The notes under the pieces are model-generated. The model was given only the letters and a program-made list of their open reading frames with translations. It ran no database searches and was not told the origin of the DNA. From Pseudomonas protegens (GTDB lineage: Bacteria; Pseudomonadota; Gammaproteobacteria; Pseudomonadales; Pseudomonadaceae), in the NCBI RefSeq assembly GCF_003363755.1, contig NZ_CP031396.1, positions 682,001 through 746,000 on the forward strand: a stretch of DNA of 64,000 nt, in the 5' to 3' direction. Shown here piece by piece: positions 15,464 to 23,508 of the stretch. Position 1 is the stretch's first letter, and the number at the start of each line of letters is the position of its first letter. Made by a program: the position numbers and the translations under genes.

Positions 15464-16705
15464 ATGGCAACTACACTTGTTTTAGTCGAACGCACCGATG
15501 GTCAACGTCGCAACGTGGCCCTGGATCTGAACGCCTCATTAACGGCAACCCGCGAGGTTCTAACCAGCAAAGAGCTTATGACCTCCGCCGATGATTTTCT
15601 TCTCCGCGGCGCCCCGGTCGATCGGGATGACGAAGACGACGTGCACTTGTCGGCCTTGGTCGGCGCCGATGGCTCCGGCACGCTCATGATTGGCGTGGCG
15701 TCGACGGGCCTGGAGGATCCGGACAAGACGGTGGACCGTTACAATCATCTCACCACCAGCCAAAAGCTGGCCCTGTTCAACGAGATTGAAATCTATCGGG
15801 GCATCACGGCGGCGGAAGACAAGGGGTTTTATCGGACCTTCAAGCCCTGTATCGCCTCATGGAACGCCAACCAGCTCCCCGCGTCGACCAAGCCCACCTA
15901 CATGAGCGAGAACCGCGTCATCTCCACCTTTTCCGAGGTGGGGAACACCTTGGCCCTGACCACTTCCGACAAAAGCTCGGTATCGGTGACAACCCCCATC
16001 GGCGGAGGCCAGACCGACTTCTCCTATGCCCAATCCCATACGACGACATCGAAAAAAGTAAAACAGTACCTGCTTGGCAAGTACATGGTGAATAAGGTCG
16101 CCCTCTCCCAAGAGCGCGCGAACCTCGTCCTGGTTTCCGATTTCGAAAGCGCCATCGCCACGGCCATCTCGCCAAGCTACGAAATTGACGCCTATGTCAA
16201 CTTGATCGAAACCTTGAACAGCCGCGGCTACTATGTCGCTCGGACCTTCACCCTGGGCGGCATGCTGGTCAGCGAGGAAAACGCCGAGGTATCGGAATAC
16301 ACGGAATCCCGGTCGGAGGAAAAGGAGTTCTCGGTCGGCTTCAAGTTGGCCATCAAGGGCTTCGGTGGTGGCTCGGACTACACCCATAGCGAAGGCCATG
16401 AGGAATCGGAATCGAATATCAGCAAGTACGAGAAGACGTCCCTGACCAAGATTGGCGGATCCGTCACCGCGAACACCTATGATGCTTGGACGGAATCATT
16501 GAAACCCGCCATCAATTGGGACGTGATCGATCACATGGAACTCTACCCGACCCTGGCGCTTCTCAGGGATATGCGGGTGGCGCGACGTTGCCTGAAATTG
16601 ATGGATGAATATCATACCTATAATACGGTCAGAAACCGGCAGACGGTGATCGATATTGGCAAGTATACGACCCGCGTGCAGCAGATTCTGTTCAGCAACG
16701 GGTGA
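15464..16705 (+). CDS. MACPF/perforin-family pore-forming protein with N-terminal ubiquitin-like domain
   Basis: The 413-residue product has no signal peptide; the ATG at 15464 follows AAGGAATAAGACAT. Residues about 1-75 look like a beta-grasp domain (LTATREVL...SADDFLLRGAPV). From about 90 the order is that of a MACPF domain: YLLGKYMVNKVALSQ (203-215), DFESAIATAI, then LNSRGYYVARTFTLGG (251-266), equivalent to the family signature Y/G-T-H-Y...LGG, a charged Ser/Glu-rich stretch (275-325) at the second membrane-inserting segment, and IGGSVTANTYDAWTESLKP (330-348) matching the conserved GG...W..S...P. There is no extra C-terminal lectin or beta-prism domain. It lies between IS debris and a prophage lysis cassette, so export by lysis is plausible. 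The target (insect, amoeba, other) is unknown. Confidence 0.75.
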   Translation: MATTLVLVERTDGQRRNVALDLNASLTATREVLTSKELMTSADDFLLRGAPVDRDDEDDVHLSALVGADGSGTLMIGVASTGLEDPDKTVDRYNHLTTSQKLALFNEIEIYRGITAAEDKGFYRTFKPCIASWNANQLPASTKPTYMSENRVISTFSEVGNTLALTTSDKSSVSVTTPIGGGQTDFSYAQSHTTTSKKVKQYLLGKYMVNKVALSQERANLVLVSDFESAIATAISPSYEIDAYVNLIETLNSRGYYVARTFTLGGMLVSEENAEVSEYTESRSEEKEFSVGFKLAIKGFGGGSDYTHSEGHEESESNISKYEKTSLTKIGGSVTANTYDAWTESLKPAINWDVIDHMELYPTLALLRDMRVARRCLKLMDEYHTYNTVRNRQTVIDIGKYTTRVQQILFSNG

Positions 16706-16946
16706 TGAACCGCGCCAGTTTTGCCGGGGGCTGACTGCTCTTCGTGACGGGGGCTATGGCCGGAGTTTCCAGAGCGGTGCAGTGGTTTGCTACGGCCTCC
16801 GCGGGCGGGATGCTTCCGATGGGCCGAAGCACCTCATCTCGCCGCGCTTTATGTACAGAGCAAGAGCCTTGGCGGGACTTGCAGAAACTTTCTGCGAGGA
16901 CAGCAGCCGGGTTAGATGTTGACGCATCTGGCCCGACCGCTCCTTT

Positions 16947-17468
16947 TTACTTCGTTGAAACGATTTCTTTGATATAGCTCTGGCAGGCCGCCAAAGCGAT
17001 CAATCCTTGGTCACCGTCTCCGGCGATGGTGACAATTCGTTGAGCAGCCGCTGGGTCAAGTTCGGCTCGCGCTCTTCCATGAACCACGCCGCAGGTGCTG
17101 GCGGTGGCTGACACCCCACCGCTACCACCCGAGGCAGCGGTGTTGAGTAGGACTGACAGCCGCAGGTCAGCAGTAGCAAGCCGATCACGCAGGCGAGCCT
17201 GCTTCGTTTGAGCATCGCGCAGCTCCTTGTAATGGGTTTCGTCATTCGCCTGCAGGCGGTCCTCCAGCGCCCGGCGGGCGTCCTGCTGGGTTTCCTGCCA
17301 GTTGATCACCGCCGTGGCGGCCTGCTCGCGATCAGTGCTGTACGCCTCGGCCTGATCAGCGAGATCCTTGCCGTAGGCGTTGGCCTGCCACGTCCAGGCC
17401 AGCCAACCACCTAGGGCGAACCCCAACACCAGGGCCAGGGCTGGCAACAACCAACCCGGGGCCTTCAA
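16947..17468 (-). CDS. Rz-like i-spanin (DUF2514-type lysis protein)
   Basis: The 173-residue protein has one N-terminal membrane anchor (WLLPALALVLGFALGGWLAWTW) and a long periplasmic coiled coil (DLADQAEAYSTDREQAATAV...ALEDRLQANDETHYKELRDAQTKQARLRDRL), the layout of phage inner-membrane spanins. The end contains AASGGSGGVSATASTCG and a Cys near the C-terminus. It overlaps the end of the endolysin gene by 4 nt and carries an out-of-phase o-spanin gene within it. Role: fusion of inner and outer membranes at lysis. Confidence 0.8.
   Translation of the reverse strand: MKAPGWLLPALALVLGFALGGWLAWTWQANAYGKDLADQAEAYSTDREQAATAVINWQETQQDARRALEDRLQANDETHYKELRDAQTKQARLRDRLATADLRLSVLLNTAASGGSGGVSATASTCGVVHGRARAELDPAAAQRIVTIAGDGDQGLIALAACQSYIKEIVSTK
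17000..17215 (-). CDS. Rz1-like o-spanin lipoprotein nested in the Rz gene
   Basis: This frame lies wholly inside the Rz-like gene in another phase. The ATG at 17215 has AAGGAG 7 nt upstream, which decides against an ATG at 17245. The 71-residue product begins MLKRSRLACVIGLLLLTCGC with lipobox LTCGC, then a short Pro-rich periplasmic part (CQPPPAPAAWFMEE) and a polar tail. Embedded Rz1 genes of this form are typical of lambdoid lysis cassettes. Confidence 0.75.
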   Translation of the reverse strand: MLKRSRLACVIGLLLLTCGCQSYSTPLPRVVAVGCQPPPAPAAWFMEEREPNLTQRLLNELSPSPETVTKD

Positions 17469-18016
17469 GGCAGCACCTTCAACGCACGCTCATACAGCGC
17501 CTCGCGATCCGCCAGGCCGTTGGTACCGCCGTTGATGCGCTTGGTGATGGCGAGAAAGTCGCCCTTGTCGGCCAGGGTGTTCAGGCCGGCCTTCTGCCAG
17601 AACCACCCAGCCGACAGAGCGGCGTAGACCGGGCTTTCCAGCAGCTCCGGGGTGTTGAGCAGTCGAGCATCGCTGAACAGAGCTTCGCTACAGGCTTCAT
17701 AGTTCGCCCGGCCCGTGACCTGAATCAGCCCCCGGCCCCGGTACTTCTGGCCGTCGCCATCCGCTTCGGGGGTGTTTCCCAGACGCTTGGCCAAGGTGCC
17801 GTTGTCGTACTTGCTCAAGTACTGATCGCTGCCCAGCTCGCGCACGTACAGAAGCTGGCCGGACTCGTGACCGATCTGCGCGATGAACGCCGCCATGCGC
17901 AGGCGGGTGACGATGCCGTACTTGCTCATGGCGGCGTTGAGAGCAGGAACAAAAACGCCGGCTTTAGCGCCGGCGTTGGGGAGGATCTGCAGCAGTTGCT
18001 GCGTTGTGATGGGCAT
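17465..18016 (-). CDS. Phage endolysin, GH19 chitinase-like lysozyme
   Basis: The 183-residue single-domain enzyme has AAFIAQIGHESGQ (catalytic Glu51) with a second acid at about Glu60 (LYVRELGSDQYL), and KYRGRGLIQVTGRANY, hallmark motifs of glycoside hydrolase family 19 endolysins that cut peptidoglycan glycan strands. It has no signal peptide, so it needs the holin to reach the wall. It is followed by the overlapping Rz/Rz1 genes and preceded by a terminator. Full length and apparently intact. Confidence 0.9.
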   Translation of the reverse strand: MPITTQQLLQILPNAGAKAGVFVPALNAAMSKYGIVTRLRMAAFIAQIGHESGQLLYVRELGSDQYLSKYDNGTLAKRLGNTPEADGDGQKYRGRGLIQVTGRANYEACSEALFSDARLLNTPELLESPVYAALSAGWFWQKAGLNTLADKGDFLAITKRINGGTNGLADREALYERALKVLP

Positions 18017-18043
18017 AAGTAGAACCTCGTAGGTCAGAAATGA

Positions 18044-18069
18044 AAACGCCCCGTCAATGCGGGGCGTTT
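18044..18069 (-). terminator. Rho-independent terminator after the tail-fibre assembly gene
   Basis: AACGCCCC and GGGGCGTT pair across TCAATGC; on the minus strand the stem is followed by TTTTCATTTC. It overlaps the last codon of the tail-fibre assembly gene and separates it from the endolysin gene. Confidence 0.7.
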
Positions 18070-18496
18070 ACTGGGACTGCTCAGCGATCCAGGGCGGCGC
18101 TGCAGGACGGTGCTGAACATCAGGAAAATCCGCAGACTGCGGCCAGTCGCGCAGAGCCTGGAGGTACACAAGCAGCTCCTTGAACCGCTCGACTGTCAGC
18201 GTCGTAGGGGCCTCAACTTCCAGCTGATCCCGGTGGCGCTCGCGCAACCACATAACCGACGCCAGCTCAGCGTCTCGCCACTCGCGTTCCTGTGCAGCCA
18301 GATCCGGGACCACTTCGGGCACATCAACAAGATATGGCAGCCCCTGCTCATCGTGAGCGCGAATCTTTCCGGATGCTGGATTTGCGATCACCGCATCATA
18401 GCGTTCGGCCGAAATTTCAACCGCATCAGGCGGCACAACTTGGTGAATACCGACGATGTACGTACACCCCGTGGACCGACTATAAAAACGCTTCAT
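18068..18496 (-). CDS. Phage tail-fibre assembly protein
   Basis: The 142-residue product begins MKRFYSRSTGCTYIVGIHQVVPPDAVEIS, with ISAERYDAVIANPASGKIRAHDEQGLPYLVD, and ends DWPQSADFPDVQHRPAAPPW, the pattern of tail-fibre assembly (Tfa-like) chaperones in pseudomonad phages. It lies 11 bp downstream of the tail-fibre gene, as is usual for a fibre and its chaperone. Confidence 0.8.
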   Translation of the reverse strand: MKRFYSRSTGCTYIVGIHQVVPPDAVEISAERYDAVIANPASGKIRAHDEQGLPYLVDVPEVVPDLAAQEREWRDAELASVMWLRERHRDQLEVEAPTTLTVERFKELLVYLQALRDWPQSADFPDVQHRPAAPPWIAEQSQ

Positions 18497-18507
18497 TTAC
18501 TTCCCCT

Positions 18508-19551
18508 TTAGCTGCCGATTGCAAACCAGCGGTACGTCCAGTTTCCTGTTCCCCACACATAGACTGTCGTCCCTGTGCGTGAGCCGCTTGAAATTGCCCC
18601 GCCACCTGCACCGGAGGAAGAGCTAGTGCCAACAGGACTTCCAATAACCGTATAAAGAGCATTCGGGAACTCAATCGGGAATGCGATTGCTGCGCTTGTA
18701 GAGCTTACTGGGACGCTCCCCCACTGCAATACAAGGCTGCCAAGCCACCAGGGGAGCGCAACATGGCCATTCTGTCCGAGGCCGACTGCAAAGCCCTTGC
18801 GAAGTTTTTTCGGCGTTGCGATAACCGCGTCGTTTGCGCTGTCTAGCATCTGCGCATCGGTAGCAATCTTGGCCGTCCCCTGATTAATCTCCGTCGCCTG
18901 AGCCGCCAACGGGGCCAGTGCGGCAACATCAATGTTTCCCTGATTGACTGGGGCGTTCCACGCCTTCATGCACCACATGACCGCAAGGTTGCGCGGGCGC
19001 GCCTCAGAGCCGCCAGAACTCGTAATGTCCGCCGTATATGTGACCCTTGAGCCGGAACCACCTGACAACCCCGCACCGCCTGTCGCATCAGAAGAAAGAA
19101 ACTTCCATGCAGCACCTGCAGTAGATCCGTGAGTGTGTGCTTTGTTATCGCTATCCTGCCAACTACCGAGAGCCCGGCCTACATCTACACCGCGCCCATG
19201 GTCCCAGCCCCGCAGGAACTCACCGCGCGACTCTGGCAGTCGGAAGTTACCGGCACCCTCGTCGCCCTTGTTGAAGGTGGTCCCCAGGTACGCCGCCAAG
19301 TCGGGATAGGTCGCAACGCTCTGCACGCTGCCATCCACCTCCAGAAAGCCCGCCGGCACGGTCCCTTTTGGAAACGGCACCATGGCCCCCACAGGCAGCG
19401 CTGACATGTTCTTTAGCAGCGCCTCGACCTCTGCCTTGGTGTACGTCACCGACTTGGTGTAAGCGTCGGTAATGCCGTACTCAGCGAGCGTGGTGCGGAT
19501 CTTCTCCGGCGGGATCGAGTCCCGCACAATGGCCTTGATCGCCGCCAGCAA
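18508..19551 (-). pseudogene. Phage tail-fibre protein, N-terminally truncated
   Basis: The 347 remaining codons carry a collar-type domain: ALPVGAMVPFPKGTVPAGFLEVDGS, YPDLAAYLGTTFNKGDEGAGNFRLPESRGEFLRGWDHGRG and a short HTH segment, then a C-terminal fibre part ending LQWGSVPVSSTSAAIAFPIEFP...YRWFAIGS. The frame is open upstream of 19551 and runs into portal sequence at about 19556-19563 without a true start. The fibre therefore lost its N-terminal baseplate-binding part in the deletion that removed all head and tail genes. Confidence 0.8.
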
Positions 19552-19555
19552 CTGG

Positions 19556-20212
19556 TCATTGTCGTTCTCTGCTGGGCCGCTCGATCACGCCGCTGACAGC
19601 CGTGCCGTTTTGGAAGGATTTGCCGGCGTACTGCCGTACTGCCTGGGCCAGCCCCACAGCATCGGCATGCAGCTCAATCGGCGACATGCCCGTGTAGTGA
19701 TTTTTGGTGTGCCAGCGAACATGGTGAATCAGTCGCATGGGCACTGGATCCTGCGCCCCGATCCGGTAATACGGCATCAGGTCAGCCCCTTTCAGCACAC
19801 TGACCTTATCGTTGTGTAGGGGGTAAAGCCCCTTCACCGATCCGTCGTCGTGCCGGTCAATGAAGCTATAGGCATTGCCCCGCAAACCCACCGCAAGCTG
19901 ACTGCACTCCCGGTATTCATAAGGCGTCTGCCAGGGGTTGGGCTGGTAGCGCAGCACGTCATACAGCGGATGATTCAAGGCGGCTTCACGCTTGCCCTCC
20001 CCCATGCGTCGGTACATCTCCAGCGGCAGCTGCGCCACACTCTCGGCCAACAGCGTGACGCAGTTCTGCAGAACGGTAATCGCCAGCGCGCTCTCCGCGG
20101 TGACCTTCACCCCCGCCGCAGACCGGACAGAGCCAATGAGGCTGCTCCACAATCCGGCACCGTCATTGACAGTAAGCCCACTACGGGGCCCCAGCAGATT
20201 GCTGAAGAACAT
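19556..20212 (-). pseudogene. HK97-type phage portal protein, C-terminally truncated
   Basis: The 218 residues start MFFSNLLGPRSGLTVNDGAGLW and contain ALAITVLQNCVTLLAESVAQLPLEMYRR, LRYQPNPWQTPYEYRE and MRLIHHVRWHTKNHYTGMSPIELH, the first half of HK97-family portal proteins (usually about 400 residues or more). The frame breaks after AVSGVIERPS, where tail-fibre sequence begins. A portal lacking half its length cannot form the dodecameric vertex, so no infectious particle is expected. Confidence 0.85.
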
Positions 20213-20214
20213 GA

Positions 20215-20403
20215 TCAGCCACCTCCGGGAGATTGTTTGTTGTGCAAGGCCGCAGCGGCCTTATCAGCAATGTAGGCCCAGACCAGCAGGCAGAGCCCGG
20301 CCGCGATGAACGCCGCCGGAATGTGGATCAACGCGATACCGGCAATGAGCAGGCCGAAGCCCAACGCGCCGACGAGCCAAGCGGCCCATGCGATAAGAGT
20401 CAA
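20215..20403 (-). CDS. Small phage membrane protein between TerL and portal
   Basis: The 62-residue product has two close hydrophobic helices (LIAWAAWLVGALGFGLLIAGIALI and FIAAGLCLLVWAYIA). Its start overlaps the TerL stop (ATGA-type overlap at 20400-20403) and it ends just before the portal start. Small ORFs at this position are common in HK97-type packaging modules; the function is unknown. Confidence 0.6.
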   Translation of the reverse strand: MTLIAWAAWLVGALGFGLLIAGIALIHIPAAFIAAGLCLLVWAYIADKAAAALHNKQSPGGG

Positions 20404-22235
20404 ATGCTTACCCCTTCGTCGTAGATGGATTTACCCGAGGAAGCCACAGGGACCGAACCACTGATGCCCGTCGCCATGATGCTGGCGACAATGCCGTCAA
20501 TGCGCCCGATGGCCTTGGACTTGTCCGCCTTGCGGTTGTTGGCCGGGTCGGCGGTGATGACCGCGTTACTCGCGCACCAGGTCATGACCGGGTTGTCGTC
20601 GTGCCGGAGTGGCTCAACCAGATCGGCCACCGTGGCATCGTTGATCAACTCGGCGTCTTCGGCGTCCGGATCAAGCACAGGTGGCGCACGCTCGATGTTG
20701 CCCAGCAGACGCCGCTCGAACTCGTCCACCGCGGGGCCCATGTCCTTGTAGCCCTGACCAAAGGGCGCGATCTCCGGCAAGCAGATGTCGTGCTCATCCA
20801 TCAGTTGCTGGAGATCTTCGATACGCCAGCGGTCATAGGCGATCTTGCGCACGTCGAAGTAGCCGCAGATGGTCTGCAAGCGCCGCAGCACAAACAGCTT
20901 GCTGATGGCCTTGCCCGGCGTTGTTTCCAGCTCCTTGGCCTTGATCCAGGCCAGGTACGGCACCTTGTCGCGCTTCTCTCGATCAGCCAGCTGGAAATCC
21001 GGGATCCAGAAATACGGCAGCAACCGCCAGTGCGGATCCTCGTATGTCGGGAAGAACAGCAGCACAAAAGCGGTCAGGTCAGTGGTACTGGACAGGTCAA
21101 GTCCGCCCACACAAGGGCGGTTACGCAACACCGACATCCGCACCCGCTGCGCAGCCTGACTCCAGACGTCCCATGAAATCCACGGTGCAGAGGCCTGTGT
21201 CCACTCGCAGAAATTGAGCCGCCGGACCACCGCCTCTTTCGACGGCATACCGCGGGCTTCGGCGACCTGTTCACGCAAGTACTTGCGACCCGGGATGCCA
21301 TCGACCTGACCGTCCAGAGCGAACTCCAGGCTTGGGTTCACCTTGGGCCAACAGCTTTCGTCCTTGAACGGATCGTCGCCCTTGTCCAGGCTGCAGATGA
21401 AGGCGAAGACACTGTCGTTGTCTTCCTTGCCTGCGCAGATCCGCGAGCCCAGTTCGTGGTGCTCCCAGCAAACGCTGGTCTTGTCCGAGCCACTGTTGGT
21501 GATCATCACGATCAGCGCCTGCTTCCGGTGCTTGGTGCCAGCGCGCAGCATGTTGATGACCGTCGCGGTCTTATGCTCGTGCACCTCATCCAGCAACCCG
21601 ATGTGCGGACGCGGGCCGGACTGGCCATCGTCGGCACTGATCGGTTTGAAGAACGAACCCGCGTTCGGGTAGTACAGGTTCCAAACCTTGTCCCCGGTAC
21701 CCGAGCGATGCAGCCGAGCGTTGAGGTGCGGCGACATGTCGACCATCGACACCGCATCACGGAACAGGACCATGGCCTGATCCTTTTTCGTGGCTGCAGC
21801 GTAGATCTCAGCCCGAGCCTCGCCGTCCGCAACCAAGCCATACAGGCCGATGCCCGCCGCCAAGGGCGACTTGCCACTGCCTTTGGCCGTCTCGATGTAG
21901 GCGATCCGAAAGCGCCGGTAGCCGTCCTCAGTCTTCCAGCCAAACAGGCTGCCCACGATGAAGGCTTGCCACGGGGCCAGGATGAAGGGCAGCCCTTCAT
22001 ACTCGCCGCCGTTGAGGCAGAGGACATCCTCAAAAAAGCCAATGGCCCGATTGGCTGACTCCAAGTCGAAGACCAGGCCACGCTTGTGCCCGCTACGCAG
22101 GTCGCGCATGTGCCGACGACAGGCATTGCGAACATCGGGGCCAGCAACGATTTGCTTGGCAATGACCGCCCGAGCGAACTCGGTGGCACGGTCCAGATCA
22201 GCTGAAGTACTTGCTGGCGGCGTCTTTTGGCTCAT
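20400..22235 (-). CDS. Phage terminase large subunit
   Basis: The ATG at 22235 (MSQKTPPASTSADLDRATEFAR) is preferred over 22250. The 611-residue ATPase/nuclease has a Walker A-like AKGSGKS at about 117-123, a Walker B-like IGLLDEVHEHK, and nuclease-domain acids in GGLDLSSTTDL and later DPDAEDAELIND. It belongs to the HK97-type TerL group that packages DNA into proheads together with a P27-type small subunit. It overlaps terS by 38 bp and the downstream small gene by 4 bp. It appears intact although the rest of the head module is gone. Confidence 0.9.
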   Translation of the reverse strand: MSQKTPPASTSADLDRATEFARAVIAKQIVAGPDVRNACRRHMRDLRSGHKRGLVFDLESANRAIGFFEDVLCLNGGEYEGLPFILAPWQAFIVGSLFGWKTEDGYRRFRIAYIETAKGSGKSPLAAGIGLYGLVADGEARAEIYAAATKKDQAMVLFRDAVSMVDMSPHLNARLHRSGTGDKVWNLYYPNAGSFFKPISADDGQSGPRPHIGLLDEVHEHKTATVINMLRAGTKHRKQALIVMITNSGSDKTSVCWEHHELGSRICAGKEDNDSVFAFICSLDKGDDPFKDESCWPKVNPSLEFALDGQVDGIPGRKYLREQVAEARGMPSKEAVVRRLNFCEWTQASAPWISWDVWSQAAQRVRMSVLRNRPCVGGLDLSSTTDLTAFVLLFFPTYEDPHWRLLPYFWIPDFQLADREKRDKVPYLAWIKAKELETTPGKAISKLFVLRRLQTICGYFDVRKIAYDRWRIEDLQQLMDEHDICLPEIAPFGQGYKDMGPAVDEFERRLLGNIERAPPVLDPDAEDAELINDATVADLVEPLRHDDNPVMTWCASNAVITADPANNRKADKSKAIGRIDGIVASIMATGISGSVPVASSGKSIYDEGVSI

Positions 22236-22728
22236 TAGGGAACAGCTCACCTTGTGGCGCCGTGACTTTCAGATTGCGACGCGCCATAGGCGAGAATCCG
22301 AATTGCGCCCCGGCGGCGTTAGCACGTTTCTCGGCGTCGTTCGCCAACTGGCGCCAGATGGAAATCTGCTTGGCTCCGGTGGCGAACGTTTGGATGTCGC
22401 CTTGTTCCAGGCCTGCGTGCTGAGCATTGACCTCTGCAATCCGGCGACGGAAGCCCTGCCAATCGGCGACGGCTTCGCAGTAACTGGCGAGCGCCATCAT
22501 GTCGAGCTTGGTCACCAGCCCGAGGACCAGCAGGTCTGGAACCAGGCGTTCCCACTCGGCGACCGCACCATCGGAAAGGCAGTCGGGCATCGGCGGGGCC
22601 TGAACCGGAATCGCCGGGGATGTCAGGTCATCCATCAAGGCGCCGAAGTTCTTCTTGCTCTTGTTGCCATCCAATAAATGCAGCACTGTCGGCTTGGCCG
22701 TCCGACCTGAGTTGCCGTTTCCAGCCAT
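22198..22728 (-). CDS. Phage terminase small subunit (P27 family)
   Basis: The 176-residue product starts MAGNGNSGRTAKPTVLHLLDGNKSKKN and contains PDCLSDGAVAEWERLVPDLLVLGLVTKLDMMALASYCEAVADW, characteristic of P27-family TerS, and ends FSPMARRNLKV...LFPNEPKDAASKYF. It recognises the packaging site and presents DNA to TerL. It lies directly upstream of terL with overlapping ends. Confidence 0.88.
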   Translation of the reverse strand: MAGNGNSGRTAKPTVLHLLDGNKSKKNFGALMDDLTSPAIPVQAPPMPDCLSDGAVAEWERLVPDLLVLGLVTKLDMMALASYCEAVADWQGFRRRIAEVNAQHAGLEQGDIQTFATGAKQISIWRQLANDAEKRANAAGAQFGFSPMARRNLKVTAPQGELFPNEPKDAASKYFS

Positions 22729-22901
22729 GTGAACCTCCTTGAAAATCGGGCCTTAACCCCCTGACCTTTTCATACCCCCCCTTGCCATTTTTCCCGGCGT
22801 TGCACAGAGAGAGGGGCGAACGGTCTAGAACGTTTTCGGGAAAGGATTTTTTGCCCCCCCCCCAAAAAAATGGTCATTTTTTGCACAGTTTTGGTGCGCG
22901 C

Positions 22902-23219
22902 TCACCGATTCCAGTGATGGCCCGGATCCAGGGGCTTTCCGCCCTGATCGCAGCCAACCTCGTGCCCGGATTTCTCCAGCCGCTGCTTGTACGAGTTGTG
23001 GCAAGGGATGCAGAGCGACTGCCAGTTGTTGCGATCCCAGAACAGGGTCATGTCGCCGCGGTGAGGAACGATGTGGTCAACTACACCGGCCGCCTCGACG
23101 ATGCCGCGCCGCTCGCAATTGCGACACAGCGGATGCTTGCGCAGAAAACCTTCACGCGCTTGCTGCCACCGGTAGTTGTAGGGGCTGATGACCTTCGCTG
23201 GCGGCGCAGGCGCAGCCAT
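22902..23219 (-). CDS. Phage HNH endonuclease upstream of the terminase
   Basis: The 105-residue protein has the HNH core: LCRNCERRG, VVDHIVPHRGDMTLFWDRNNWQSLCIPCHNSYKQ, with the CxxC pairs binding zinc and the DHIVPH His as catalytic base. In HK97-type phages such a gene lies immediately before terS and terL and is needed with them for genome packaging and cos cleavage, which fits its place here. The 170-bp gap to terS contains a C10A7 tract and may hold the cos site. Confidence 0.88.
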   Translation of the reverse strand: MAAPAPPAKVISPYNYRWQQAREGFLRKHPLCRNCERRGIVEAAGVVDHIVPHRGDMTLFWDRNNWQSLCIPCHNSYKQRLEKSGHEVGCDQGGKPLDPGHHWNR

Positions 23220-23508
23220 CAGCCCATCTTCCAGACATACGCAAAGTTACTCATACAGAAAACTCGAGCAGTGAAGGCACTCGTTGCCAGGTAGGTTAGT
23301 GCTGTCACGAGCTCTCCTTTTGCAAAGTGACTTCAATCACACCACGCAATCTCGATGAAAATAATTTCAGCAAGCTGATGGTGCTATCTGCAACACTTCC
23401 CCTCAGGTTCGCCCAGCTAAAAAACCACCTCTAGGCATTTCTCTTTCTAGAGAAGTTGTCGATACACTAGCCGACGTTAACTACCCGCCAACAGATCAAG
23501 GAAGAAAC

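Noticed and set aside
17940..17985. Terminator-like hairpin (AACGCCGGC...GCCGGCGTT)
   Set aside because: It lies inside the start of the endolysin coding region and encodes the conserved NAGAKAGVFV segment.
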